64,000 bases of DNA from Pseudeuparius sepicola (Eukaryota; Arthropoda; Insecta; Coleoptera; Anthribidae). Every line of letters starts with the position of its first letter. The first letter of the stretch is position 1. The stretch is taken from positions 10,331,153 through 10,395,152 of the forward strand of contig OY987305.1 of NCBI GenBank assembly GCA_963920635.1, in the 5' to 3' direction. Below, piece after piece: positions 1-12,340 of the stretch. Both the position numbers and the translations under genes were made by a program. The notes under the pieces are model-generated. The model was not told where the DNA came from, made no database searches, and saw only the letters and a list, made by a program, of their open reading frames with translations.

Positions 1-610
1 TAAACAACTACTTTTTATTATTAGGTATGTATTCGTCCTTTATGACCTAAAATGAGCAAATATAATTTCGTGTGTTAACAAAATAAATTCCCGACCCTCC
101 ACTAATGCATCTAGATTTTATGCATGATTTATATGTTCGAACTTAATGCCCTTTATACTGTTAAGCGATTACGAGTTTATTTTTCCACAATTAAAGAATT
201 TATGAAGAAGAACGGTATAATTCCAATAAAAATATAATTTGCTTGGTTGTAACTCACATTTCATATTTTCCATCGGTTGATTTAGCATGTAAACGAACTC
301 GAATGGCATTTTACTAATTTTATAATAACATATACATGGGTTCGTTAAGAACGTTTTTTTATTTCAGTTGAATGCTAGCGATAATGAACTTGTAGATTTT
401 AATCAGCTAAGTGCAAAATCGCCCTAATAGACCGTACAACACCGAATAAACAAAGTTAAAGTCTCTGTTTACGTCACATAATACAATGTATTTATTTAAC
501 TTTAGTGTTGGTAATTTGTATTTTTTAAATTCGAATTTAAATTTTTCTTTAAACATCAAAATGGTAACTTTACAAACGTCTTTTTCTTTTTTGGTAGAAC
601 TGCTTAAATA
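1..610. other. AT-rich DNA without recognisable gene
   Basis: I see no coding exon, RNA gene or inverted repeat here. The sequence is AT-rich and is best read as intron or intergenic DNA upstream of the dpr exon. It ends exactly where the first TA-flanked transposon begins. Confidence 0.6.
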
Positions 611-1217
611 TACAGGGTGATTCAGGAGGAAATGTCAATATTTTAGGTACGTATTCGGGGACCCAAAATAAACATAAAAGTTCCTATAAACATGGGTCCT
701 ATTCCCGGCCGTTACCGAAATACAGGGGTAAACAACATTCAATTTAAGGTTTTTATTACATTATTTATAACAGGTAGGCTAGGTTTTATAGTTTTCAAAA
801 ATGCCACCGTTTACTTCTAAACATAAGTCAGCTCTCTGGTGAATAGCTCGGGTCGCTCTATGAATGGATACGAGCCTGTTTCTTATAGTTGCTGCTGCAT
901 TTATTATTCGATCGAGTAATGCATCTCTAGTGTTTACTTTACTTGAATATACCAATGATTTAAACCACCCCCAAAGACAATAATCCAGAGGATTAAGGTC
1001 TACTATTGCTAAGCAACAGGAATTTCCGCCTGAATCACCCAAAACCTAGCCTACCTGTTATAAATAATGTAATAAAAACCTTAAATTGAATGTTGTTTAC
1101 CCCTGTATTTCGGTAACGGCCGGGAATAGGACCCATGTTTATAGGAACTTTTATGTTTATTTTGGGTCCCCGAATACGTACCTAAAATATTGACATTTCC
1201 TCCTGAATCACCCTGTA
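611..1217. mobile_element. Young Tc1/mariner-like element, 177-bp inverted repeats
   Basis: A 607-bp element begins TACAGGGTGATTCAGGAGG and ends with the reverse complement, with TA at both edges as expected of the Tc1/mariner superfamily. The two arms (about 611-787 and 1041-1217) look identical base for base, which implies recent insertion or recent gene conversion between arms. The 250-bp centre carries the C-terminal part of a transposase on the minus strand, so the element is an internally deleted derivative. Just inside the right arm (about 1024-1040) is a second imperfect copy of the terminal motif, which suggests that the centre still includes an original element end. It has no coding capacity for a full transposase. 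Confidence 0.85.
779..1042 (-). pseudogene. Tc1/mariner-type transposase C-terminal fragment
   Basis: An 87-codon open frame on the minus strand reads NPLDYCLWGWFKSLVY in its first third and ends NGGIFENYK before a stop. This matches the general C-terminal pattern of insect mariner-superfamily transposases: the final catalytic aspartate region in the form (S)PDL-PLDFFLWG, a helical segment, then a C-terminal N/D-GGxFEx tail. Here the usual SPDL is altered to IVDL. The RNase H-like core with the first two catalytic acids and the N-terminal DNA-binding domain are missing. The first residues come from the internal copy of the terminal repeat. It is a non-functional remnant inside the element at 611-1217. 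Confidence 0.65.
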
Positions 1218-2670
1218 TATGTATTTTGCTCGCTGAAGTTTACTATCTCGTTCTGTCCATTATTCGTAAAACCCAGACAAGTTATCTCCGAATTCTAAAC
1301 GGTATTGAAAATACACTACTTCGCTATAATCTAAATGTCCTGAATCTGAGTGCAGGCTCCAGGAAATCCCCTACAAGACCTTTGATACAGATCAAAGTGA
1401 AATTTCATTATCGGTTTAACGTAATCCTTTCGTTCTCCGGTTCATCAACGTAGGCTTACCTGAAATACCTACGTTAATTGTTTTCTCCGAAAATATTAAA
1501 GTTTGACCGAGTTCCTGAAAACTTTAGAGATGGCGCGTAATTTTAAAAGTTTCGATGGAATTGTATTCTTTATTATGGCATAAGTTTAATCGGTTCGGAT
1601 ATTGAATTTGTTAAGTCAAACTTGCTATATCGAAAGCTCGTTTCTACGGAATATTCTTGGGAATTGTGGCAGTCACTTTCATAATCCTGAATTGAAATTA
1701 GAAAGAACATAGCATTACAAGAACATGATATTGAATGGACGAAGTTTTAATAGATTAAAACTAAAGATATACTTGAATTTTCTAATTTTGATAAAATCAT
1801 GACTTAGTGATAGAGACCTGTGTTTCGTATAACGTAAACTTACCAGTGCCTGACACTTTAAGAATTCATTTATCAAATTTTAATCTATAAAAATCAATTT
1901 GTCATGTTTATTGTTGATTCTTAATATGGAGTAAGTAGGAGACACATTACTGGAAATAATTACCAGCAGCCCAAATCAAATCTGCAATATATTTTTATAA
2001 AAAATATTTTAAAATTTTTATCCAGTAGCTGACATAGTGACTTTTGACTAGACCCTTAGCCTGAATCTGATAAGCCCAAAACCTGACACCCTATAAAAAT
2101 TGTCACAGCAATTTTTAAAAAGGAAAACACAAGTGATTATTGTATGTAGAAATGTTTATTTATTCGTACGTTCTCATTTCTGGAACATGTAGTATCTTAT
2201 TCTTGAGTAGAAAACTTTGGGTTTCCAATTTTGGAAATTGTTATTTGTTCATATGTCACAGTTGTTATTAAAAATAATGATCGCTTTTATTTACCTATTT
2301 CTTTTATTTTTCTATGATAATATTGATTCTCGTAAGTGTATTCCCTCTTTTCTTCTCCCTATATGTCTCCTTTTTTTCTAAAAATACTGTTTCTTCTCTT
2401 CCCATAGACAGCATACATTTTCTAGAGTTGTTTATTAAGCACACATCTTTGAACTTATTTTGAATAATTGAATTTAATTTGACATGGTAAACTTGTAAAT
2501 ATCGTAATAGTAGTTATTGGTCGCGTTCAGCACTTTCGACAAGAAGAGGACATGACTCAGAATCTTTCAGTGACAAATCTATACTTACATGTTTTAATGC
2601 TCTTGAAGACAGTACCCCGAGGTCTGTCATAGTAAGCGCCAAATGTAACCAACAGCTGACACATCCCAAG
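1218..2670. other. Unassigned AT-rich sequence
   Basis: No ORF of convincing composition, RNA gene or inverted repeat was found. Likely intronic or intergenic. Confidence 0.5.
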
Positions 2671-4500
2671 TAGCAAAGTAGCTGTATTAATTTTTTCTTA
2701 CCGAACGGAAAAGTTTTATTAACGTTTTATAAATGCTTCAAAATAGTTAATTTGCTGTGTTATCGTCTCGAGTATTACCATTTTGCTGTGTGCAACTAAT
2801 TTGTTCTGTAATATAGTTCTTAGAACGTTCTTTCAGCTAAATTATAGAACGTTTATAAAATAGTTTTTTTAATTGTTCTATAAACGTTTATAGTACTACG
2901 TATACGACTGCTACACGTCTGTTTAGTGGTTACAACTAAATAGTTCGGTTAGTTTTGCGTATATAACTGTTTTATAAGAACATAATTAATCACTCTATAA
3001 ATCAGCTTTGGAAGAGTTTGGCAAATCACACTTCAGTTTCTTCCAATATATTTTTACTTCCAAAGATGCTTTTAAAAAACTATTTTATAGAAGTACTTAC
3101 CAAGTATTTAAATTAACAGCATTGAAGCAAGCATAAATACCAAAAAGCGCGCATTGCAATCAATACAGAACGGTTTAGGTGTGCCCTCAACACCTAACCT
3201 AAAAACTTAAGTACATTAAAGCGTGTGTATGACGTCGTTTTCAAGAGAAAATGGGTGCATTTTGTAAAAAATTAAAGAAGAATTATCATTTAATTCAACA
3301 AAATATTTATTCGGATAATAAATACCTATAATAGCATTGCCAGTAATGCTAATGATAAAATTACTTCCACCAAAGAAGATTTAAAATCAAATACCGACAA
3401 CTCTTTCAGCTGTGTTGCATATGCTGGTGATGATTGTAATTTTCACCAAAAGTCTTCAACGTTCAATGAAACAGAGAAAATAGAGTTACGTGAACATCTG
3501 AACTATCTTAAACATCCTAAAATAAAATAAAAATATGTTGTCCATATAGCATAGATAAATTATAGGTACATACGTAGAAAATGAAATTTTATCATGTAAA
3601 AGTTTTTTCATTGTGTGCAAGATTAAAAAAATACTTATTATCACGCTCAATGTTAAATTAAATGTTTAAAATGCGTCTAGTTGCCTGTTTTATATAAGCA
3701 TCGCAAGACCAACTGAAAGATCATATAAGTGCTATGTGTGTGACTAAACTGTTTTATAAGAATTTACGCCATGTTTGGTGTTGTTAGCTTACGTTGGATC
3801 AGCGTCTCATTTTCATAAAATGTAAAAAATGCATTTTATAACAAAAAAATAATACTGCATTAGTTGACGATGCTTATTTTGTATTTAAAATTACATCCGA
3901 AGCAATAATAACAGATATTTTTAATTAAAAGAAAAACATTTATTTTAATTTTTAATAAAAAAATTATCGAAATCGATGTTTAGAAGAGGCCCTTAAAAAT
4001 TTCACCATGTAAATAGTATACATTTCACAATAAATCTTAATTTGCACTAAAAATTATGTCACCCCACTATGCCATAAGTAAAATTAATTATTCGTTGTAC
4101 TTTGGCACAATATACTCCGCCATTCTTATTGCGTCGTCCTTATTTCATCAACATTACAAAAAGCAGCTTAAGAGGTGCATGTATGGTATTGAATAGTCTA
4201 ATAGTCTTTTTAATGTAGTAAAGCACAGCAAAACCGTTTTTTCAAAAACGCTTAAAGAGTCAAGGAGCTTTCATGATGATTTACACAGGTTGTTTGGTAC
4301 AATATTTATTTCTGCTGTGTAAAGCCTCTGTAAACATCTATAAAATGGTTATATAAATGTGTTTGCAGCTTTTATAGAACTGGTTATAGAGCGAAAACGT
4401 TGTATAAATTTGTGCCCATTTTAGCTCTATAAGGGCTCTAAGAACGCTGTAAAAACGTTTATCGGACTTACTTAAAATTAGTCTTAGGAAATCCCAATAG
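2671..4500. repeat. Possible old mobile element with decayed reading frame
   Basis: Both flanks of this stretch (2700-2960 and 4320-4470) are rich in variants of the motif AACGTTTATA and its complement, while the centre (about 3250-3530) holds coding-like sequence. A short frame opens MGAFCKKLKKNYHL and stops. In another frame about 67 codons run open through KITSTKEDLKSNTDN to a stop near 3530. A single frameshift between the two would explain this. I do not recognise the protein. Clear terminal inverted repeats could not be defined, so calling it a mobile element is an inference from the motif-rich flanks. Confidence 0.3.
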
Positions 4501-7500
4501 CTTCAGATTTTCAAGCTGCAGTAAATATTTTCAAATTCTTAAATGGTTTCGGCCCCGCCTTTTTAAATACGCTACTAACTGGATAACCCTGTACATGGGA
4601 CTCGGAGGCGCGGGGCCAGTCAAAATGCAGGCCGCGTACGCCGCACCGTTTGCACCCGCCTACAGCCGGCCCTAGAAGGGTTAGACCAGTGGTTGTTGAA
4701 GTTGAAATAGCTTTAAGGTTGTAAAAAACCTACTACTTCTAAATGATTTTTAATAAAAAACTGAAACAGGTTTAAGTTGAACAAGCTTAACATTAAAACT
4801 TGAAAATATTAAATATTAATTATAATAATAGCTGAATATTCCTTCTCGCATTTATACCTATCCCTTTTCTACTTATTTGATTTCTCATTATTACGGATAT
4901 ATTCCTACACATTCTTCGCCTCGACTGACGACACCTTTAGAATTGCCAGTAGGTATGGTAGAAGATTTCTTCACGCCGCTTGCCTAACTGAACCTTTCAT
5001 AAAAATAATAAATAAATCTTCAAATACAAATTAGCCCTAATCTATTCATAAAAGAGATTTTGGGAATCCCCTATTCTCCTAATCCATGGCGCACGCAGCC
5101 ATGCACCACCGTTCATTCAAGTTTACTGTTGTCCAGTGTTGCCAGTTATGTTTTATTTTATTTGAAAGCATATTCTGATGATAAAACTCGGTACTGCACT
5201 GATCCAAAAATTATGTTTTGTTGGCAGGTTTTGGGCGGGTTTCCATGCTCTACTGGAATAAATAATTAGGTATTATTAATGAATTATTATTAATAAATTA
5301 TTACACTCACTGATGCTCGGGGAGCTCGTTCTAGTGGTGGTGCAAAAGCATATAAAATGGTGGTATTTCGGGGGGGGGTTGAACCCCCAAAACCCCCGAT
5401 CAGATACTGCCCTGGCTTAGGCAAACAAGCAACCTTTTAGCTGTAGTCAAACATTCCCTTAATATTTCTAGATTTCTACCATATTTTCCTTTATTCCGCC
5501 GTCCTAGTTAAATATTAGCTATTTTCCGTGTTAGCCCACCTAGTCCTGTGAAGTGGCCGTTGGCAAAGGTTATGTCGCAAGTCATTATATATAGGCTAAT
5601 GTCCAGTAACCTCGTTTGGCATTCTAGGCGTTTCTCCTGTTTCTGATTTCCATGGGTCAGATCCCAAATAAATTTCGAATGGAAATTAATTTGCACAGGC
5701 TTCGATCGAATCGGCTAGCGTAGAGGGCGACGGCTCGAGGCCATCAGGCGAAGTAACAAATCATTATTTTTATTTTTAGGAAAAGACGGATTTACTCTTC
5801 TAAAAATACACCTTTTATAATATTCCAAGGTAAGGGAAATAGTTGGGGGAATATAATTTTGATAAATACAAAGAAGTTCCCTTATCAGTATCATCCAGTT
5901 TTTAGCAAAAAAATTATCAATTTGCATTAAATAAAAATACAAGTCTATAAAAAAACTTTTTATTATGCATTACAAAACAGGAAAGACTGAATTTAAGAAA
6001 TGCCAATGTAAACAAATTACCTAGTCTTCTTTCCCCCGATCCGCTAACGTAGAAGCAAAAGTATTATTAATTATTAATTTGTATTAGCCTGAGTCATCTA
6101 TTCCTAGATATCGTTGATTCCAACTTATTTGAGATATTTTAACCAAATTTGGTACATGCTACACCTAAGTGGAATGTTCCACGGCCTGTCAGTGGCAAAG
6201 ATATGTGCAGTTAGCAGTAAATAAAATACAAAAAATAGCAAAAAATAAAAAAATATATACTACGTTTTTAAAAAGGACTAAGAGTATAATAAAAAAATAT
6301 AATAATATAAAACGGACTAAAAAGTATAAAATAATTTTACCTAGCTCCATAAAACGTGGGGCGCATGATAATAGTAAGGAGTGTAGAGGAGTAGCTGTCA
6401 TTGACAAACATTGGCAGTGCAACACAATAATTGTTCGATTTTAAACATATTGATGATGTTATGACAGGAACGTGGCAATTTTCAGATTTATTTCAGTTTA
6501 TCTTCAGCAGACAATATTTGAAATAGAGAATTGTTATACCTACCTACCAATAATATATCAATCTGTTTAAGTGTTATTTTCCTGAAAAATAAAATAAAGA
6601 AGGAATCAAAATTAGAAAATAATGTCAGATTTTATTTCAATATTAAAACAAATTCATTCCAGATCATTCTTAATTAACACTTATAGTTGTCGCCTTCTTG
6701 CAAACTGTTAAATATCTGGCTTTCTTGTCTGTATGTTTGCTTCTTTGCCATCCTTATTACCAGCTTATGGCATATATATGTTTATAAATTCCACTATAGT
6801 CGAATATTTTTATTTAATACTAATACTTCTTTATAATAACAAATAATAACATAATAATAATATGTATATAGAGAGTTAATATTGCATTGTCATCCAGTTC
6901 TGAGCAATGTTTACAGTTTCAAGTCTGTTATGTTAGCTCATAGGGAAATTAGTTTAAAATCGATTGCAAAATTTGACGAACAGTCGAACGGGATGACAAG
7001 AAAGCGAGTTAATAAAAACGTGGTAAGAAACGATCAAAGATCAAATATTATGATCTTTGATATGATAAAATTTTGTTGATAGTTTGGGATAACGAAAAAA
7101 CATAAAGCCTCGTCATTTCGCTTTCAAATGAGCCTAAAATAGAAAAAATCGGTTGAAAAATAAAAAACCTACGAGAAACTCCGTTTTTTTGCACACCCTA
7201 TATTTTAATTAGTATCAATCACAGAAACATACGGTATGTATATTTTCTGTGGTATCGATTTATTCAAAGCTTCCAATATTTTTCTTATATTTCAGTAAAT
7301 GGCATTTTTTAGAATATTTATTTTGTGCGGGGAATATAATAGGGTAAAATAGGTATATAATTTAATATTTAATTATAATTAAATATATAATAATAAAAAG
7401 ATAAAAATAATTTAATAATTTAATGGTAATTAATGAAACATGAACATTTTGCCAATTAAATAACAATCAAACGATTAGTATCTAAAATTAACTCATTTCG

Positions 7501-8237
7501 TTGGTATATTAGGTATATTTGTTTTTCATAATAGCATCATTTTCAGGTGGCTAAAATGATTGACATTTTATTTTTTGACAAGTGACAAACTTCAGGCCAT
7601 TTTTTAAGGTAGATAAGTACCTATATAATGTTCATGTTCTCCCTCGAAAACACGATGTCGTTCACCTCCCTCCAATTCCAGCGCTAATCCAATTCGCCTG
7701 TTTGTCTCATACTTCGACAATACTTTCCCCAGTATTTACTTTACAGCTAAGATCAACAGCAGACTATCGATCGAGCCCTCTACGGCATCATCGCACCTCG
7801 CTTATGTCATTCATAATCTCCCCCCCACATAGATCCTATGGAGGCAACAAACAACCCCGTGTTAACCAAGTTTCATTATACACCTTCCGAATATCCTAAT
7901 CTACCGCCTCCCTAGCACCCTATAATAATAGTTATTCAAGATCGATGGCGTAGCATCATTTTTGAGGTTTACGCAAAGAGAATGGACAGGAGCACTTTAT
8001 ATTATACACTATGTATTTTAAATTATATTGCGAAATGTCTTTTTGAACAGTGGGTAGTAAATATTCTACTAAATTGAAGCAAGCACTCGGCTGCATAATT
8101 ATTGAGTTCGGTACAAAAATAAACGCAAATTCTTTAATTACTCTCCCATCAACACTACAAGCACTAATTGCACAGTGGGTAAAAAAACGTATTATGTGAA
8201 ATGAAACAACGCAGAAATATTTTAGTAAAAGACGGGT
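4501..8237. other. Mostly unassigned DNA, few landmarks
   Basis: No gene could be supported. Visible landmarks are a solo ACCCTGTA transposon end near 4585, a GC-rich patch at about 4600-4680, a run of G followed by C-rich bases near 5370-5395, and a degenerate right transposon end (CACACCCTATA) near 7190. The lysine/asparagine-rich open frames around 6170-6440 are what AT-rich noncoding DNA gives by chance. Confidence 0.5.
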
Positions 8238-8532
8238 CCTCTAAATACAAGCTGGACTTTACCAAAAAAAATAGTGCTAATACTATTTTTAAAATTTATA
8301 AACGGAATTAAAAAGAGTTCCTAATAACCTTTATTTTGACACCACGTCAATTAAATCGTTTAAAACATGTAAATATATATATATATATTATATACCTCTA
8401 AATACAAGCTGGACTTTACCAAAAAAAATAGTGCTAATACTATTTTTAAAATTTATAAACGGAATTAAAAAGAGTTCCTAATAACCTTTATTTTGACACC
8501 ACGTCAATTAAATCGTTTAAAACATGTAAATA
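8238..8532 (+). repeat. Recent 138-bp tandem duplication
   Basis: A segment beginning CCTCTAAATACAAGCTGGAC (8238-8375) recurs at 8395-8532 with no difference that I can see by eye. The copies are separated by about 19 bases of (AT)n. A short (TAT)n run follows at about 8555-8570. No coding content. The identity implies a very recent duplication or a sequence-assembly artefact. Confidence 0.85.
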
Positions 8533-9030
8533 ATGGATTAAAGAAATATACGATTATTATTATTATTATTCGGTTTAAGCAAAATTTGAAGTTGTTTCTG
8601 CTTAAACAGTGGTGACAAATAACTTGCTCAAAAGCAATCACTTTTTTATCAGTCAAATATGACATTTTGTGATTTGTTTTTCTGAAAATGGCTTTATTTT
8701 TCAAAATTTAGAAAACAGTTGTGCAGAAAAATTTTTCTTTTTTCAATTTTATACCGCTATACTAGATTTCAGACCTCTAGATAATACTTTTATATTTTTA
8801 ATTTTCTCTAAACACATATTTCATTCAAATGAATTTTAGTAAATCTACTGTGTACTGTATAGTATTTTTATGCATTGTCATTAATAAATGTTATATTAAA
8901 CCCACTATCCACTTGGACTTGGACGACCCTTTTTTCATCTTTGTTTTTCTATATACTAGCGTCAGTCGGCATTGGAATAAAAATGTAGGTAAAACAGCAT
9001 TTTTTTAAATAATGGGGCATGTTTTTATTA

Positions 9031-10025
9031 CAAGCTTTTATTTAACTTGCAATGTATGTTTAGGTCAAATCTTGCAAGCTGAATTAGAACCACTTCCTGA
9101 CATCCGATTAAGCCGAAATTTTGCATACACCTTTAGTTCCGGTGACAATACAATATACAATACTCAATATTGTAATACTTTCAAAATGGCCGTCGCCACA
9201 AGATGACGGATTATGTATTTTTTGTCAACCCCCTTAATATGGGTATAAAATAAAAAGGCTTGAAGAATAGAAAACGATAGAGTTAGTGACAACACACTAA
9301 ATTCTATATGGCCGCCCCTCTAAGATGGCAGATAATGTATTTTTTTGTCAACCTCTTAATATGGCTATCAATAGAAAGGGCTGGAAGAGTAGAAAACGAT
9401 AGAGTTAGTGACATCACACTAAATTCAATATGGCCGTCGCTCCAAGATGGCGGATAATGTATTTTTTTGACAACCCTCTTAATATGGGTATCAAATGAAA
9501 GGGCTTGAAGAGTAGAAAACGATAAAGTTAGTGACATCACACTAAATTCAATATGGCCGCCGCTCCAACACGGCGAATTACATTTTCTTTTCCCTTAATA
9601 TGGGCATTAAATGAAAGGGCTTGAAGAGTAGAACTAAAAAGTTGAAAATAAAATTAATAGTAAAAAATATTTTTAAAAACAAGCTTTTATTTAAATGCTC
9701 TGAAAAGAAGAAAATAAACTTTATAATAAATCAAACCAAGGCAAACCCATAATTTTGTTACATTATACAACTGTACATGATATAAAAGCTTGTCGCGAGA
9801 TTCTCGTGTGTAAATTTCTTTTATAGAAAAATACATTTTCTACTTAAAATTACTTTCAAGATATATATATTCTCGCGACAAGGTTTTATATCATATACAG
9901 TTGTATAATGTAACAAAATTATGGGTTTGCCTTGGTTTGATTTATTATAAAGTTTATTTTCTTCTTTTCGGAGCATTTAAATAAAAGCTTGTTTTTAAAA
10001 ATATTTTTTTACTATTAATTTTATT
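9031..10025 (+). mobile_element. Composite element: 122-bp tandem repeats plus hairpin (copy 1)
   Basis: The element starts CAAGCTTTTATTTAACTTGC followed by an ATGTATG run. It continues through an accessory segment and four tandem units of about 122 bp, whose AAGATGGCGG-type landmarks start near 9200, 9322, 9444 and 9567. It ends in a palindrome of about 380 bp (9641-10025) whose inner stem contains CTTGTCGCGAGA and its complement. The same CAAGCTTTTATTTAA motif recurs at the palindrome's outer stem in both orientations. It encodes no protein. Comparison with the related sequence at 52040-52160, which lacks it, shows it inserted into an older repeat. Further copies are at 20322-21230, 56028-57018 (inverted) and a repeat-less relative at 26530-26770. 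I cannot assign a superfamily. Confidence 0.7.
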
Positions 10026-10285
10026 ATGCTATCTTTTGTTATGGGTTTTCTTACTTCTCAAAATATTGAAATCTGGTATGGTGGTGTAAAATTCAAAGGA
10101 AAACAACTTTTCTAGACAAGATCTTTTGGAAATATTGATAAATAATGCCATTTTTCCGCAATTTTTCTCAAAAAAGGCCAAATTTGTCAGATAAAGGAAA
10201 TCACGTGGTTGCTTTCGAGTACGTTATTTGGCATTATTTTATAGGCACAAAACAATTGGCTACATCCGAATAATCAATTTTTTTC

Positions 10286-11470
10286 TACAGGGTTTTACTT
10301 TGGATAAAGAAAATTATTGCCTTTTTTAAAGAGATTCATCGATTTCCAAACCAACTTTTTTCCAACCTTAGTACTCAAAGGGGTTATAATATTTTGAAAT
10401 AGTCCTGTTCCATGGCCTACTGTTATTAGAAGAAATCGCAAAACCATGTTAGGCATTTAAAAAATTATATAAAATGGATAGTACCATCGAACTGGCCGTA
10501 GTTCAAAACTGTTGATACAAAATTTCAATACTCTAAGAGTCTAAGTTAACCAAAGTGGGCCCAAAGTTCGAAAACATTGGTTTTTCCGGAGTACCCTGTA
10601 TAAACCACGGGTCATATTTTGGTGATCTTTTTTCGAGAATCGATTAAGGTTCGGTATTAATTTACATATTTTAGCAAATATAGCCCATACGGTGTTAGTA
10701 AAATATTAACATTTTAGGGAAAAAATCATTTATTTAAAAACATTATTTACGCTAAATACGTAGGTTACTGTAGATTCTACAGTATAGAATGAATATGTAG
10801 ACGATACCATTTTTGTTTTCATGGCATTCATAGCAAGCCTGATTTTTATTGAATAAAGAATAATTAATTAAAGATGGAGGATGATGTCTATAATTGTTAG
10901 GAAATGTGAAAATGAAATATTACTTGCCAGCGGAAACTAATAGAATACAGTGAAATTGCATTTTTTATTTAAATATGTTTTTTTTAAATAAATGATCAAC
11001 AAATTATATTTTTTTTACGAAACACCCTGTATGAGCTAGGCTGGCTATACTGTGTAAAATAATACCTTGCGGAAGGCTTTATCGATGCGCGAACAAAGAT
11101 CACCAAAATATGCCCTGTGGTTTATACAACATACCTACTCTGGGAATCCCAATTTTTTATAAAATTTGTGCCATTTGGTAAATAATAATAATAACTTAGA
11201 GTATTGAAATTTTGTACAAAGTGTTTTGAACTACGGCCAAGTAGATGGCACTATCCATGTTATTCTTTAAAAAATGCCTAATAATATTTTTGTGATTTTT
11301 GGGTGTCTTCTTTTAATAGCGTTAGGCCATGGAATAGCACTATTTCAAAAAAATATTACTCAAAATGTAAAGTTCTTCGAGTACTATTCGTTGAAAAAGT
11401 TTTTTTTTGGAAATTGGTGCATTTTTCGGAAAATACGGAATTGTCTCGGGTCAAAGTGAAACACATTGTA
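10286..11470. mobile_element. Old 1.2-kb mariner-like palindromic element
   Basis: The left end reads TACAGGGTTTTACTTTGG and the right end is a diverged complement of it (AAAGTGAAACACATTGTA). The arms, roughly 10286-10640 and 11085-11470, are homologous in inverted orientation: both carry a GGCCGTAGTTCAAAAC-type block, a gap and a CACCAAAATATG-type block, with many substitutions. TA lies at both edges. The centre contains further TIR-like ACACCCTGTA sequence near 11025 but no recognisable transposase. Divergence between the arms suggests an older insertion than the 611-1217 element. Confidence 0.65.
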
Positions 11471-12340
11471 TATGGTGCGGACTTTAGTACGACACTGTAT
11501 ATTGTGGAAGTATAGTTATTTTATTGCGGTTTTTGTACAGTGTATTTCTGTAGGTATACTTTCTATACCTGGTATACCTATATTTTACTGAAATTATTGC
11601 TTCAAATATTTTATTTTAAAAATTTCAGTAAAATCTCAAATATGTACCCCATAACATTTTAGAATTTTAATATTATAATAATATTTGTTTGGCTGAAACA
11701 CGCATTTTTTGCTTTTGCATCGATGGTCTATCAGTTTCACAGCATACACAAATTCCAGATTAAATACAGTGCTTCTAAAGTTTTCACCAAATTATATGTC
11801 TTCAAATCGGTACTCTATATTTCTTCCGCAAATAACCTAAGGGTATTTACTGGTTGCTCTTTTACTAAATCATAACAATACAAATAAATTTCGACTAATG
11901 AAGGAGAAAAATAATATTTTTTTAAAATAGTTGTGTAACAACGCAATATTGGTGCAAAGACTCTTTAATTTTCATTTTAAACTTCATTCCCTGCGCCAGA
12001 GTGTTGTAATATTTTTACATAAAACAGATGTTTTGAAATTCATTTAAACAAAAATGCTAAGGTACAGTTTTGTATCGAATTTTATGGCAAACCCGATTTT
12101 TCCCAATTTTTGATTTTAAATGTCAAATTTGACAGCCATGGGCTATGACCTCACGACCCTCCTTAGGCGCAATAGTGTACCCAAAACGTGCAGCAACATA
12201 GCCCGAAATTAGATTTTCAAAAAAAATTACGTAGTGTGGGAATTCTTAGGCAATATGAACATACAAATTATCTGTTATACAGGGAGTCAGAGAATTATAT
12301 ACCTATAGGCTTTACTCACATAGTTTCTGTCTCCTTCCAG
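11471..12340 (+). other. Intron end upstream of the dpr exon
   Basis: AT-rich sequence without coding content that ends in a good acceptor: a pyrimidine tract (TTTCTGTCTCCTTCCAG) finishing at 12340, with a plausible branch-point motif TACTCAC about 25 bases upstream. No earlier dpr exon, such as the one carrying the tryptophan and first cysteine of the second Ig domain, was found in the 12 kb upstream. The preceding intron is therefore at least that long, or earlier exons lie outside the window. Confidence 0.6.

Noticed and set aside
6169..6444. Overlapping sense and antisense open frames rich in Lys/Ile/Asn
   Set aside because: Low-complexity AT-rich sequence produces such frames on both strands. 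No domain, initiator context or conservation is visible.
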